A stretch of DNA of 64,000 bases from Caulobacter mirabilis (GTDB lineage Bacteria > Pseudomonadota > Alphaproteobacteria > Caulobacterales > Caulobacteraceae), in assembly GCF_002749615.1 (NCBI RefSeq), contig NZ_CP024201.1, positions 372,001 through 436,000 of the forward strand. The letters run 5' to 3'. The notes below the pieces were generated by a model. It was given only the letters and a program-made list of their open reading frames with translations, had not been told where the DNA came from and ran no database searches. Positions 52,363 through 61,145 of the stretch are shown here, one piece after another. The translations under genes and the position numbers were made by a program. Positions within the stretch are counted from its first letter, which is position 1. Each line of letters starts with the position of its first letter.

Positions 52363-53342
52363 ACCCCAAGGTCCGCATCGCGGTCGTCGCCGGCGTCGTC
52401 GTCCTGGGCGCCGTGCTCGCCTGGCAAGCCTGGGGGCCGAAGCGCGAGGGCGGCCGCGCCCTGTCCGGCTATGTCGAGGGCGAGGCGCTGTACCTGTCCT
52501 CGTCGGTGGCGGGACCGGTGTCGCAGGTGTCGGTGAAGCGCGGCCAGCGGGTCGAGGCCGGCGCGCCGCTGTTCGCGCTCGACGCCGCGCCGCTGGTCGC
52601 CCAGCGTGACCGCGCCGCCGCCGCCGTGACCCAGGCCGAGGCGCAATTGGAGGACGCCCGCAAGGGCCAGCGGCCGCAGGAGCTGGCCGTGGTCGACGCC
52701 CAGCGCGCCGCGGCCCAGGCCCAGCTCAACCAGGCCCAGGCCGAGTTCAACCGCATCGCGCCCCTGGTCCGCCAGGGGATCTACGCTCCCGCCCGGCTGG
52801 ACACCGCCCGCGCCGCCCGCGACTCCGCCGCGGCCAACCTCAAGGCCGTCGAACGCCAGCGCGAGGTCGGGACCCTGGGCGCGCGCGGCGACGCCGTTCG
52901 CGCCGCCGAGGCTGGCCTGCAGCAGGCCCGCGACGCCCTGGCCGAGGCCCAGAGCCAGCTCGACCGCACCGGCCAGCGCGCGCCGGCGGCCGCCCGGGTC
53001 GAGCAGGTCTTCTTCCAGGACGGCGAATGGGCGGCGGCCAACCAGCCGGTGATCTCCCTGATCCCGGACGACCGGGTGAAGGTCCGCTTCTTCGTGCCCG
53101 AACAGGCGCTGTCGGCCTATCGAGTGGGCCAGGGCGTGGCCTTCACCTGCGACGGCTGCGCCCGAAACCTGAAGGCGACGATCGACTACATCAGCCCGCG
53201 GCCCGAGTTCACCCCGCCGGTGATCTACAGCCGCGAAAGCCGCGACCGCATGGTCTTCCTGGTCGAGGCCCGGCCGGACAACCCCCGCGACCTCAATCCC
53301 GGCCAGCCGGTCGACGTGACCCCGGCGGAGGCGGCGAAGTGA
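52359..53342 (+). CDS. HlyD-family membrane fusion protein
   Basis: A 327-aa periplasmic adaptor with one N-terminal transmembrane segment (VRIAVVAGVVVLGAVLAWQA), a biotinyl-lipoyl-like domain (VSQVSVKRGQRVEAGAPLFA), a long Ala/Gln/Arg-rich coiled coil (about residues 85-200) and a barrel-like C-terminal segment. It bridges the ABC permease to an outer-membrane channel. The start overlaps tetR by 4 nt; the stop overlaps the ATPase (GTGA). It is YbhG-like in form. No outer-membrane factor is encoded nearby. Confidence 0.9.
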   Translation: MNPKVRIAVVAGVVVLGAVLAWQAWGPKREGGRALSGYVEGEALYLSSSVAGPVSQVSVKRGQRVEAGAPLFALDAAPLVAQRDRAAAAVTQAEAQLEDARKGQRPQELAVVDAQRAAAQAQLNQAQAEFNRIAPLVRQGIYAPARLDTARAARDSAAANLKAVERQREVGTLGARGDAVRAAEAGLQQARDALAEAQSQLDRTGQRAPAAARVEQVFFQDGEWAAANQPVISLIPDDRVKVRFFVPEQALSAYRVGQGVAFTCDGCARNLKATIDYISPRPEFTPPVIYSRESRDRMVFLVEARPDNPRDLNPGQPVDVTPAEAAK

Positions 53343-54259
53343 CTGAGCTGGCCGTCGACGTGACCGGCCTCGACAAGCGCTTCGGCGACAAGCACGTCGT
53401 CCAGGATCTGTCGATCCAGGTCGAGACCGGCAAGATCACCGGCTTCCTCGGCCCCAACGGCTCCGGCAAGACCACCACCCTGCGGATGCTGTGCGGCCTG
53501 CTGACGCCGGACGACGGGCAGGGGACGGTGCTGGGCCTGGACTTCCGCCGCGAAGCCGAGCGGGTGAAGCGCCAGACCGGCTACATGACCCAGCGCTTCT
53601 CGCTCTACGAAGACCTGTCGATCGAAGAAAACCTGACCTTCGTGGCGCGGGTCTACGAACTGCCGGACCGCCGGCGTCGGGTGGACGAAGCGCTGGAGCG
53701 ACTGGGCCTGCAGAACCGCCGCCGCCAGCTGGCCGGCAGCCTGTCCGGGGGCTGGAAGCAGCGCCTGGCCCTGGCCTCCTGCGTGATGCACGAGCCGCGG
53801 CTGCTGCTGCTCGACGAACCGACCGCCGGCGTCGATCCCAAGGCGCGCCGGGAGTTCTGGGACGAGATCCACGCCCTGTCCGCCGAGGGCCTGACCGTTC
53901 TGGTCTCGACCCACTACATGGACGAGGCCGAGCGTTGCCACGACATCGCCTACATCGCCTACGGCCGTTTGATGGCGAGGGGAACGGCGGACCAGGTGAT
54001 CGCCGACTCCGGCCTGGTCACCTACCGCGCCGAGGGTGTCGGCGCCGATCGGCTGGCCCGTGAACTGGCCGCTCTGCCCGGCGTCGACATGGCCGCGCCT
54101 TTCGGCTCGGCCCTGCACGTCAGCGGCGTCGATCGCGCGGCGCTGGAGGCGGCTATCAAGCCCTATCGCCGCCCGCCCTGGCGCTGGGAGGAGGTCGAGC
54201 CGACGCTGGAGGATGTCTTCATCCACCTGATGGGCCAGTCGAAGGACAACTTCGGATGA
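53339..54259 (+). CDS. ABC transporter ATP-binding protein
   Basis: A 306-aa nucleotide-binding subunit. Walker A GPNGSGKTTT, signature LSGGWKQR, Walker B LLLLDEPTAGVD and the switch His in STHYMDEAERC. A C-terminal extension of about 80 residues follows the ATPase core, as in YhiH/YbhF-type exporters. The start is GTG at 53339 overlapping the preceding stop; reading from further upstream would add the frame-shadow of the fusion protein. It pairs with the permease at 54256. Confidence 0.93.
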   Translation: MTELAVDVTGLDKRFGDKHVVQDLSIQVETGKITGFLGPNGSGKTTTLRMLCGLLTPDDGQGTVLGLDFRREAERVKRQTGYMTQRFSLYEDLSIEENLTFVARVYELPDRRRRVDEALERLGLQNRRRQLAGSLSGGWKQRLALASCVMHEPRLLLLDEPTAGVDPKARREFWDEIHALSAEGLTVLVSTHYMDEAERCHDIAYIAYGRLMARGTADQVIADSGLVTYRAEGVGADRLARELAALPGVDMAAPFGSALHVSGVDRAALEAAIKPYRRPPWRWEEVEPTLEDVFIHLMGQSKDNFG

Positions 54260-55386
54260 GCGCCTTTTCCCTAACCCGCGTGACCGCCGTGCTGGTGAAG
54301 GAGTTCACCCAGCTGACGCGGGACCGGCTGACCTACGCCCTGATCCTGCTCATGCCGATCGTACAGCTGCTGCTGTTCGGCTACGCCATCAACAACGACC
54401 CGCGACACCTGCCGACGGCGGTGCTGGCGCAGGACAACGGCGCCTTCGCCCGCTCGACCCTGGGGGCGATCAGCAACAGCGGCTACTTCGACATCGTCCA
54501 GACGGCGCGGACGCCGGCCGAACTGGACCGCGCCCTTTCGCGAGGCGAGGTGATGTTCGCCATCACCATCCCGGCCGACTTCACGCGCCGGGTGGTCCGC
54601 GGCGACCGGGCCCAGATCCTGGTCGAGGCCGACGCCTCCGATCCCGGCGCGACAGGCGGCGCGGTCGCGGCCCTGGCCGCCCTGCCGCAGCAGGCGCTGT
54701 CCCATGACCTGCTCGGCGCCGTCGCGCCGGTTCGCGCCGATCCGCCGTTCGAGGTGATCGTCCACCGCCGCTACAATCCCGAGGCCATCACCGCCTACAA
54801 CATCGTGCCCGGCCTTCTGGGCGTGATCCTGTCGATGACGCTGGTGATGATGACGGCGCTCGGCGTCACCCGGGAGTACGAGCGCGGCACGATGGAGAGC
54901 CTGCTGGCCACGCCGGTCCGGCCATTGGAGGTGATGGCCGGCAAGCTGGCGCCCTATGTTCTGGTCGGGTTGATCCAGACGGCGTTCATCCTGGTGCTGG
55001 CCAAGCTGCTGTTCGACGTGCCGATGCGCGGGGGCTGGGGCGCGCTGTCGGTCGGCATCCTGCTGTTCATCGTCGGCAGCCTGGCGCTCGGCTTCCTGCT
55101 CTCGACGGTGGCGCGCACCCAGCTGCAGGCGATGCAGATGTCGGTGTTCTACATTCTGCCGTCGATCCTGCTGTCGGGCTTCATGTTCCCGTTCCGCGGC
55201 ATGCCGGAGTGGGCCCAGGCGCTGGGGACGGCGATCCCGGTCACGCATTTCCTGAGGATTGTCCGTGGAGCCCTGCTCAAGGGGCTGGATTTCGCGGACC
55301 TGTGGCCTAGTTTGGCCGCGCTCGGACTATTCGTTCTGGTGGTCGTGTCGCTCGCTATGGCGCGCTATCGGACGACTCTGGACTGA
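54256..55386 (+). CDS. ABC-2 type permease
   Basis: A 376-aa inner-membrane permease of the ABC-2 (YbhS/YhhJ) type: an N-terminal helix (LTYALILLMPIVQLLLFGYA), a large periplasmic domain, then five helices including GVILSMTLVMMTALGVTREYERGTMESLL, where EYERGTMESL is the family coupling motif. ATGA overlap with the ATPase gene. The four genes tetR to this one form one operon exporting an unknown compound, probably a drug or envelope stressor. Confidence 0.92.
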   Translation: MSAFSLTRVTAVLVKEFTQLTRDRLTYALILLMPIVQLLLFGYAINNDPRHLPTAVLAQDNGAFARSTLGAISNSGYFDIVQTARTPAELDRALSRGEVMFAITIPADFTRRVVRGDRAQILVEADASDPGATGGAVAALAALPQQALSHDLLGAVAPVRADPPFEVIVHRRYNPEAITAYNIVPGLLGVILSMTLVMMTALGVTREYERGTMESLLATPVRPLEVMAGKLAPYVLVGLIQTAFILVLAKLLFDVPMRGGWGALSVGILLFIVGSLALGFLLSTVARTQLQAMQMSVFYILPSILLSGFMFPFRGMPEWAQALGTAIPVTHFLRIVRGALLKGLDFADLWPSLAALGLFVLVVVSLAMARYRTTLD

Positions 55387-55523
55387 GAAACCTGCCATTC
55401 ATCCCCGCAGGGATAGGATTTGGCGTTTTGTGTGACTTCGCCGACACTAGGCGTCGGGAAGATGGTTGATATAACAGATGTTCAGCGGTCGATGACCGCA
55501 TGGGCAGGAGAGGGCACTCTATT

Positions 55524-56591
55524 ATGAAACTGAAGCTTCTGGCCGGCGCGGCGCTTGCCGTGTCGCTCGTGGCTTCCGGCGCTTCGGCGCAGGACAGCAC
55601 CTGGTACGGCGCGCTCGACCTCGGCTATCACTGGTCGGACAACACCAACTACAAAGCCACGGTCGGCAGTTACAATGTCGACCCGGACGATGACTGGGTT
55701 GGTTTCGCGCGTCTCGGCTATCGCCTGAACCCGAACTGGCGCCTGGAAGTCGAGGGCGGCTACCGCCCCGGCGACGTGCCGAACGTCGTGCCGGGTCAGC
55801 TCGAAGTCTTCTCGCTGATGGGCAACGTCATCCTCGACCTGATGCCCGACGGCGACCTGCATCCGTTCATCGGCGCCGGCGCGGGTCTCGCGAGCGCGCA
55901 GGCCGAAGGCGACCTGACCGTCGGCGGCGTTCCGCGGATCGCCGTGGACGACAGCGACGCCACCTGGGCGTGGCAGCTCCTGGCCGGCGTGACGGCCAAG
56001 GCCAGCGACCGCCTGAACGTCGACCTGACCTACCGCTACTTCCAGACCGGCGAGTTCGGCTTCCAGAACGACGCCCCGGGCGCCGGCAACGTCGGTCCGC
56101 TCAAGGGCAAGTACAACGACCAGTCGGTCACGGTCGGCATCCGCTACGCGTTCGGCGTGACCCCGCCGCCGCCCCCGCCGCCGCCGCCGCCTCCCCCGCC
56201 GCCGCCGCCTCCCCCGCCTCCCCCGCCGCCGCCGCCTCCGCCGCCGCCGGCCTACGAGGCGCGTGAGTTCGTCGTCTACTTCCCGTTCGATCAGTCGATC
56301 CTGACGCCGGAAGCCCAGACGGTGGTGAATGAAGCGGCTCAGTACGCCTCGGCCGGCAACGCCACGCGCGTCGTGGTCGTCGGCCACACCGACTCGTCGG
56401 GCTCGCCCAAGTACAACGTCCGCCTGTCGGAACGTCGTGCGAAGGCCGTGGCCGACGCCCTGGTGGGCCAAGGCCTGAACGCCGGCGCCCTGCAGGTCGA
56501 CTGGAAGGGTGAAACGGAACTGGCCGTGCCGACCGGCGACGGCGTGAAGGAACCGCTGAACCGCCGTTCGACGATCTCGGTTAACTTCTGA
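55524..56591 (+). CDS. OmpA-family porin with polyproline linker
   Basis: Outer-membrane protein of 355 aa. Signal peptide MKLKLLAGAALAVSLVASGA, an eight-stranded OmpA-like barrel to about residue 210, then 29 consecutive Pro residues (214-242, encoded at 56163-56249), then an OmpA peptidoglycan-binding domain (FVVYFPFDQSILTPEAQ, VVVVGHTDSSGSPKYNVRLS ERRAKAVAD). The barrel anchors and the C-terminal domain tethers the envelope to peptidoglycan. Translation of such a Pro run should depend on EF-P. Its mRNA ends at a strong terminator at 56620. Confidence 0.93.
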   Translation: MKLKLLAGAALAVSLVASGASAQDSTWYGALDLGYHWSDNTNYKATVGSYNVDPDDDWVGFARLGYRLNPNWRLEVEGGYRPGDVPNVVPGQLEVFSLMGNVILDLMPDGDLHPFIGAGAGLASAQAEGDLTVGGVPRIAVDDSDATWAWQLLAGVTAKASDRLNVDLTYRYFQTGEFGFQNDAPGAGNVGPLKGKYNDQSVTVGIRYAFGVTPPPPPPPPPPPPPPPPPPPPPPPPPPPPPAYEAREFVVYFPFDQSILTPEAQTVVNEAAQYASAGNATRVVVVGHTDSSGSPKYNVRLSERRAKAVADALVGQGLNAGALQVDWKGETELAVPTGDGVKEPLNRRSTISVNF

Positions 56592-56619
56592 TCCGGATCA
56601 TCGGCTGCTAAGCCAAGCG

Positions 56620-56655
56620 AAGCCCCGGTCGAAAGGCCGGGGCTTTTGCTTTTCT
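56620..56655 (+). terminator. Rho-independent terminator after OmpA-family gene
   Basis: AAGCCCCGGTC, a GAAA loop, GGCCGGGGCTT, then TTGCTTTTCT: an 11-bp stem with a stable tetraloop and T-rich tail, 29 nt after the stop codon. Confidence 0.92.
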
Positions 56656-56812
56656 GAGCGTATGCGACTCAGCGCAACCGCGGTTCACCCGGCGTCAGGC
56701 GGCCCTGGTTTCGGCCTTCCGCGGGCGGCGTGTCGGCCCTTCCTGTCGCCCCCTGTTGGGGTGGCGTAAAAATCGCTTTATCTTCAAGGCCTTACGATGT
56801 GGGCGCCCAACC

Positions 56813-56841
56813 TTGACGCACCGCAGCGCGATCTGTAGGTT
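56813..56841 (+). promoter_or_regulatory. Candidate atp operon promoter
   Basis: TTGACG and TAGGTT separated by exactly 17 bp, 66 bp before atpI. The -35 element agrees with Caulobacter housekeeping promoters (TTGAC); the -10 is a weak match. Confidence 0.4.
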
Positions 56842-56906
56842 CCGCCGCGATCAAGCCGGGCTCTGGGGGGTCTCTCCCTGAGCCAACCTCGGACCTGACT
56901 GCTCCC

Positions 56907-57260
56907 ATGCCACAGGCTGAAGACCCGCGCGAAGAGGCGCTCCGCCGCCTCGACGAACGGGCCAAGGCGCTCAAGGCGAAGACGGAGCCCGCCGCGTCGT
57001 CCATCACGGGCGCGACGGCGACCAGCCAAGCCTACCGCATTCTCGCGGAGCTGCTGGGCGGGGTCTTGCTCGGGATCGGCGCTGGGGCGGTGGTGGACTG
57101 GTTGTTCCACACCAATCCGTGGGGCGTGATAGGCGGAGTCCTTCTGGGCTTCGCCCTGTCGTTGTACATGGCGCGTCGTACGGCCAACCGGCTGATGGCG
57201 CAGGCGAAGGCGGAAGAGGCCGCGCGGCAAGCGCAGGCTTCGAAAGCCGGGGAAGACTAA
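56907..57260 (+). CDS. atpI: ATP synthase protein I (AtpI family)
   Basis: A 117-aa membrane protein with two helices (LGGVLLGIGAGAVVDWLF and VIGGVLLGFALSLYMA) after a charged N-terminus, the AtpI/AtpQ-type assembly factor thought to aid c-ring formation. It is the first gene of the F0 operon and is followed by atpB 16 nt later. The start ATG at 56907 is a Met-Pro with no strong ribosome site. Confidence 0.88.
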   Translation: MPQAEDPREEALRRLDERAKALKAKTEPAASSITGATATSQAYRILAELLGGVLLGIGAGAVVDWLFHTNPWGVIGGVLLGFALSLYMARRTANRLMAQAKAEEAARQAQASKAGED

Positions 57261-57276
57261 GGAGCGAGAAGGCCCG

Positions 57277-58053
57277 ATGGCCAGCCCGTTGGAACAGTTC
57301 GAGATCCACAAGCTCGTCGATTTCCCCGACATCACCCTTCCGCTTATCGGCAAGGTCGATCTCGCGATCACCAATTCGCACGTCGCGATGACCATCGTCT
57401 TCGTCGCGATCGTCGCCTTCCTGGCGGCCGTGACCTCGAAGGCCAAGGTCGTCCCGGGCCGACTGCAGACGATCGGCGAAGGCGTCTTCGGCCTGATCGA
57501 CAACATGACCGACTCGATGCTCGGTCATGAAGGCCGCAAGTACTTCCCGTTCGTGTTCACGATCTTCACGCTGATCCTCGGCATGAACCTGCTGGGCATG
57601 ATGCTGACGTTCACCGCCACCTCCCAGCTGGCGATCACCGTGACCTTCGCGCTGATCACGTTCGGGCTGGTGATGGTCATCGGCGTCGCGAAGAACGGCT
57701 TCGGCTTCCTCAAGCTCTTCTGGCCCTCGGGCGCGCCGCTGGTGATGCGTCCGTTCGTCGGCCTGATCGAACTGATCTCCTTCTTCCTGCGCCCGCTGAC
57801 CCTGTCGCTTCGTCTGTTCGGCAACATGATGGGCGGCCACGTCGCTCTGAAGGTGTTCGCCGGCTTCGTCGCGGCGGCCGCGATCGGCAGCCTCGGCGCG
57901 ATCATCGGGCCGCCGGTCGGCATCGTCTCGATGGCCATGGTCATCGCCCTGACCGCGCTGGAATTCCTGGTGGCCTTCCTTCAGGCCTTCGTCTTCGCCA
58001 TCCTGACCTGCATCTACCTCAACGATGTGGTCAATCTGGACCACGCCCACTAA
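57277..58053 (+). CDS. atpB: F0 ATP synthase subunit a
   Basis: Membrane subunit a (258 aa) of the proton channel. Five to six helices; the essential Arg is in LSLRLFGNMMGGH, and family residues appear in VAFLQAFVFAILTCIYLNDV. Length fits alphaproteobacterial subunit a. GGAGCGAGAA precedes the ATG. It is encoded between atpI and atpE as in Rhodobacter and Caulobacter, where the F0 genes are split from the F1 genes. Confidence 0.95.
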   Translation: MASPLEQFEIHKLVDFPDITLPLIGKVDLAITNSHVAMTIVFVAIVAFLAAVTSKAKVVPGRLQTIGEGVFGLIDNMTDSMLGHEGRKYFPFVFTIFTLILGMNLLGMMLTFTATSQLAITVTFALITFGLVMVIGVAKNGFGFLKLFWPSGAPLVMRPFVGLIELISFFLRPLTLSLRLFGNMMGGHVALKVFAGFVAAAAIGSLGAIIGPPVGIVSMAMVIALTALEFLVAFLQAFVFAILTCIYLNDVVNLDHAH

Positions 58054-58109
58054 AGCCGGGCCGTCCAACCTCCAACCGCAACTTCTGACCAATTAGGACA
58101 TAGAGAATC

Positions 58110-58340
58110 ATGGACGCTGCAGCCGCCAAGTACATCGGTGCGGGCCTCGCCACCCTGGGCATGATCGGCGCCGGCATCGGCGTGGGCACCATCTTCGGCA
58201 ACTTCCTGTCGGGCGCCCTGCGCAACCCGTCGGCCGCCGCTTCGCAAATCGGCAACCTGTTCGTCGGCGCCGCGCTGGCCGAAGCCCTGGGCATCCTGGC
58301 CTTCGTGCTCGGCTTCCTGATCTTCTCGGCCCAGGTCTAA
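58110..58340 (+). CDS. atpE: F0 ATP synthase subunit c
   Basis: Small proteolipid (76 aa) with two helices joined by the polar loop (RNPSAAASQ) that contacts F1. The proton-carrying Glu is in [17 protein letters not shown]. Multiple copies form the rotor ring. Ribosome site is AGAGA before the ATG. Typical alphaproteobacterial length. Confidence 0.95.
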   Translation: MDAAAAKYIGAGLATLGMIGAGIGVGTIFGNFLSGALRNPSAAASQIGNLFVGAALAEALGILAFVLGFLIFSAQV

Positions 58341-58407
58341 GGACCGACCGGAATCGACGGCGGCGTCCTGACGGCGCCGCCGAACCTTTCCACGGGACGA
58401 GTAGGTC

Positions 58408-58974
58408 ATGGCTGATCCTCACGGGGCTGCGGCCCCGCACGGCGCGGACGCTACGCACGCCACTACGGCGGCCGAGCATGGCTCGGGCGGCGGCGGCGTT
58501 CCGCAGTTCCAGTTCGAGCATTGGGGCGGTCAGATCGCCTATCTGCTCGTGCTGTTCGTTATTCTGTACGTGCTGATCTCGCGCGTCTTCGCCCCGCGCA
58601 TGCGCAAGGTGCTGGACGAGCGGGCGGGCACGATCGCCGGCGCGCTCGATGCGGCGAAGCGGGTCCAGGCCGAGGCCGAGGACCAGGCTCGCGCCGCCGC
58701 GGCCGAGGTCGCCGGCGCGCGTGGGCAGGCGCAGCAGCTGGCCGCCGAGGCCCGGGCCAAGGCCTCCGCCGAGGCTGCCCAGCGCACCGCCGCGGCAGAC
58801 GCGGAGGCGGCGGCCAAGGTCGCCGAGGCCGAGGCTCGGATCTCTGCGACGCGTGAGACCGCCATGGGCAACGTCGGCGCCATCGCCGAGGACACCGCCA
58901 AGGCGATCGTCGAGAAGCTGACCGGCAAGACGGCTTCGGCCGTCGAGCTGAAGGCTGCCGGAGGGAACGCCTGA
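58408..58974 (+). CDS. F0 ATP synthase subunit b' (AtpF')
   Basis: A 188-aa peripheral-stalk subunit: a His/Ala-rich N-terminal extension ([20 protein letters not shown]), one transmembrane segment ([19 protein letters not shown]), then a long Ala/Glu/Arg-rich helix that pairs with AtpF. Alphaproteobacteria carry b and b' as separate genes. The TGA overlaps the atpF ATG, giving coupled synthesis of the heterodimer. Confidence 0.93.
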   Translation: MADPHGAAAPHGADATHATTAAEHGSGGGGVPQFQFEHWGGQIAYLLVLFVILYVLISRVFAPRMRKVLDERAGTIAGALDAAKRVQAEAEDQARAAAAEVAGARGQAQQLAAEARAKASAEAAQRTAAADAEAAAKVAEAEARISATRETAMGNVGAIAEDTAKAIVEKLTGKTASAVELKAAGGNA

Positions 58975-59486
58975 TGCCCGCTTTCTTCGAAGCGCATTTC
59001 TGGGACCTGTCCAACCCGGAATTCTGGGTCGGCGTCGGCCTGCTGCTGTTCTTCGGCGTCGTCTGGTGGAAAGCCCGCAAGATGATCGCCGGCATGATCG
59101 ACGGCAAGGCGGTCGAGATCCAGGCCAACCTGGATGAAGCCACGCGCCTGCGGGCCGAGGCCGAAGCCATGCTCGCCGACATCCGCGCCCAGCGCGAGGA
59201 TGCCGAGCGTCAGGCCGCCGAGATGCTCAAGGCCGCTGAAGCCGACGCCGCCCGCCTGGCGGAAGAAGCCAAGGCCAAGCTCGAGGAGCAGATTGTGCGC
59301 CGCGCCGCCCTGGCCGAACGCAAGATCGCCTCGGCCGAGGCCCAGGCCGCCGCCGAGGTGAAGGCCGCCGCCGCCGAGCTGGCCTCGCAGCTGGCTGAGC
59401 AGGTCCTGGCCGCCCGCACCGCGGTCGCCAAGACCGACGCCTCGGTCGACGAAGCGATCAAGGGCCTGGCCGCCCGCCTCCAGTAG
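58974..59486 (+). CDS. atpF: F0 ATP synthase subunit b
   Basis: A 170-aa stalk subunit with an N-terminal helix ([19 protein letters not shown]) and a long charged coiled coil. It begins on the ATGA shared with b'. The operon ends here with a strong terminator at 59513, so the F1 genes lie elsewhere. Confidence 0.95.
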   Translation: MPAFFEAHFWDLSNPEFWVGVGLLLFFGVVWWKARKMIAGMIDGKAVEIQANLDEATRLRAEAEAMLADIRAQREDAERQAAEMLKAAEADAARLAEEAKAKLEEQIVRRAALAERKIASAEAQAAAEVKAAAAELASQLAEQVLAARTAVAKTDASVDEAIKGLAARLQ

Positions 59487-59512
59487 GCGACGCGTACGGA
59501 CCGAAAGAACGA

Positions 59513-59547
59513 AGGCCCCGCCGGTTCGCCGGCGGGGCCTTTTTCTT
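59513..59547 (+). terminator. Rho-independent terminator of the atp operon
   Basis: AAGGCCCCGCCGG, TTCG loop, CCGGCGGGGCCTT, then TTTCTTT: a 13-bp perfect stem 26 nt after atpF. Confidence 0.95.
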
Positions 59548-59645
59548 TGTGGCGGAGGCGTCCTGCGGCCTTCGGCGCCGCTGCTCACCAGCTCGGTCAT
59601 CCTGAGCAGCGCTCGAGGAGCGCGCGTCGAGGGATGGGAGAAGAA

Positions 59646-60047
59646 CTAGGCCCGCGCCTTCCGGAAGCGGCGGCGCAGGTTCCTGGCGAAGCGGCGCTCC
59701 TTGCTCAGCACCACCCGCTCCATCCGCAGGATGCTCTGCCAGAACACCGGCAGGACCTCCGGCTCGCGCCGCAGCAGGCGGCGGATCGGGAACAGGGTCT
59801 TGGGGTGCGCCTTCTGGAAGCGGACGAACTGCCGCTTGGCCCAGAAGCTGTTGCGCATGATGATCATCAGCCCCACGACGATGACCGGGATCCCGCCCGG
59901 GCCGGGCAGGGGAGCGATGGCGATCCCCGCCAGGACGATCACCACGCCGAGGGCCATGAACGCCCAACGCGTGAGGCGAGCCAGCAGGACGCGGGCTGCT
60001 TCATCGGCGGACGTAAAGGCGCGAGGCATCGTCAGGACGAGAGACAT
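59646..60047 (-). CDS. PGPGW-type small membrane protein
   Basis: A 133-aa membrane protein with two adjacent helices (WAFMALGVVIVLAGIAIAPL and IPVIVVGLMIIMRN) joined by PGPGGIP, the hallmark of the PGPGW/TIGR02611-type family, then a strongly basic C-terminal tail (KERRFARNLRRRFRKARA). Function unknown. ATG 60047 has no clear ribosome site; an internal ATG at 60029 would also give a complete protein. Confidence 0.72.
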   Translation of the reverse strand: MSLVLTMPRAFTSADEAARVLLARLTRWAFMALGVVIVLAGIAIAPLPGPGGIPVIVVGLMIIMRNSFWAKRQFVRFQKAHPKTLFPIRRLLRREPEVLPVFWQSILRMERVVLSKERRFARNLRRRFRKARA

Positions 60048-60211
60048 CGAAGGAACCGAACACGGGGCGGATAGAAGCGCCGCGTCCGGGATGTCTGCGC
60101 CGCTGCTTGGATGGGATATGTGTTCGGGGTAGCGCGCCGTAAAGGCGCCGGTTCCGGCGTTACGGAGACTTAATCGGGGTCTCGCGTCATCTCCCGGTCG
60201 GCGTTGCCGAA

Positions 60212-60649
60212 ATGCCTCAGGTGATGCCCTTGCGCACCTTTCGCTTGCCGCGCGATTGGTTCATGCTCGCCCACAGGTGGTGGGAGGCGGGCATGGACAT
60301 CGGTCCCTGTAGCAGCGGCGAATGCGCCAAGGTTGCCCACGTCGTGCAGCAGACCTGTCGTCAGCAAGGTCTGCCCCGCGGCGCGAAGGTCATGGTCCTG
60401 CTTTCCAAGGGGCCCTGCACCTGCGATTGCCCGGACACCGGTCGCGGTCTCTCCCGCCTCTGGCGACGCGCCGTCTCGCTCGTCACACGGCCGTCGCGCG
60501 AGGTGCGGGCGGAGCGGCTGGCGGCCTGCGCGGCCTGCCCGCACGTCCGGGCCGGCGGCGCCCTCTGCGGCCTTTGCGGCTGCGCGGTGAGGCTCAAGAC
60601 GATGGTCGGCGCCGGGGCCTGCCCCGCGGGCCGCTGGCAGGCGGCCTGA
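60212..60649 (+). CDS. Cys-rich hypothetical protein, coupled to Hint gene
   Basis: Up to 145 aa. The central part has CSSGECAKVAHVVQQTC and GPCTCDCPD; the C-terminal 40 residues carry CAACPHVRAGGALCGLCGC and a final GACPAGRW, a CxxC zinc-ribbon-like module seen at the ends of many phage and bacterial proteins. A shorter start at 60293 (MDIGPCSS) has GGGAGG 5 nt upstream and may be the true one. The stop is 1 nt before the Hint protein start, so the two are co-translated. Function unknown. Confidence 0.65.
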   Translation: MPQVMPLRTFRLPRDWFMLAHRWWEAGMDIGPCSSGECAKVAHVVQQTCRQQGLPRGAKVMVLLSKGPCTCDCPDTGRGLSRLWRRAVSLVTRPSREVRAERLAACAACPHVRAGGALCGLCGCAVRLKTMVGAGACPAGRWQAA

Positions 60650-60650
60650 G

Positions 60651-61145
60651 ATGTCGTTGGCCTACGGAACCCTGGTCGCTGCGCCGGGCGGTGCGCGGCG
60701 GATCGAGGATATCAGGCATGGGGACAAGGTCTTCGCCTCCGACGGCGAGGACGGCTGGCGACCATCGACGGTGGCGTTCAGCGACGGGACGCCCGGCGGA
60801 GGCGGCGAGTGGACGATGGTCCGCGTGGTCCTGGCGGACGGCGACGTCGTCGCCACGATGGACCACCCGTTCCTGATGGCCGACGGCGCGATCCGAAGGG
60901 CGGAACGGCTCGCCTCGGGCGACAGGCTGCGCGCCGCCGACGGTTCGCAGGCAGTTGTCTACATGGTCTCGCTCGACCGGTTCCGGGGCGGCGCCCACGC
61001 CGTCGCGACCGATGCGCCGTGGAAGCCGGGCTCGCTGGCGGGACGCCTCCTGCAGACAGGAGGCGTCGTCACCGGCGACTTCATCCTCGAACAGATGTCG
61101 AATTCGCTCCAGGGCTCGGTCCTGGAGACCGAACCGGAGGCCTAG
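60651..61145 (+). CDS. Free-standing Hint (Hedgehog/intein) domain protein
   Basis: A 164-aa protein that is essentially one Hint domain: N-terminal block AYGTLVAAPGGARRIEDI with HGDKVFA (block A-like), central VVLADGDVVATMDHPFLM containing the TxxH block B motif, then the RAERLASGDRLRAADG strand pair. The usual first Cys of the block A motif is Ser (position 2, immediately after Met), so any auto-cleavage would use Ser or be absent. No fused partner domain. It follows the Cys-rich gene with 1 nt spacing and converges on gcvPB, with which it shares the stop bases CTAG. Confidence 0.8.
   Translation: MSLAYGTLVAAPGGARRIEDIRHGDKVFASDGEDGWRPSTVAFSDGTPGGGGEWTMVRVVLADGDVVATMDHPFLMADGAIRRAERLASGDRLRAADGSQAVVYMVSLDRFRGGAHAVATDAPWKPGSLAGRLLQTGGVVTGDFILEQMSNSLQGSVLETEPEA

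Larger units (their letters stand above)
56592..56906. other. 315-bp spacer between ompA-family gene and atp operon
   Basis: No gene. It contains the ompA terminator (56620-56655), a GGCCC-rich stretch, a small GCCCCC/GGGGTGGC hairpin near 56745-56765, and a likely atp promoter (56813-56841). Confidence 0.7.
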
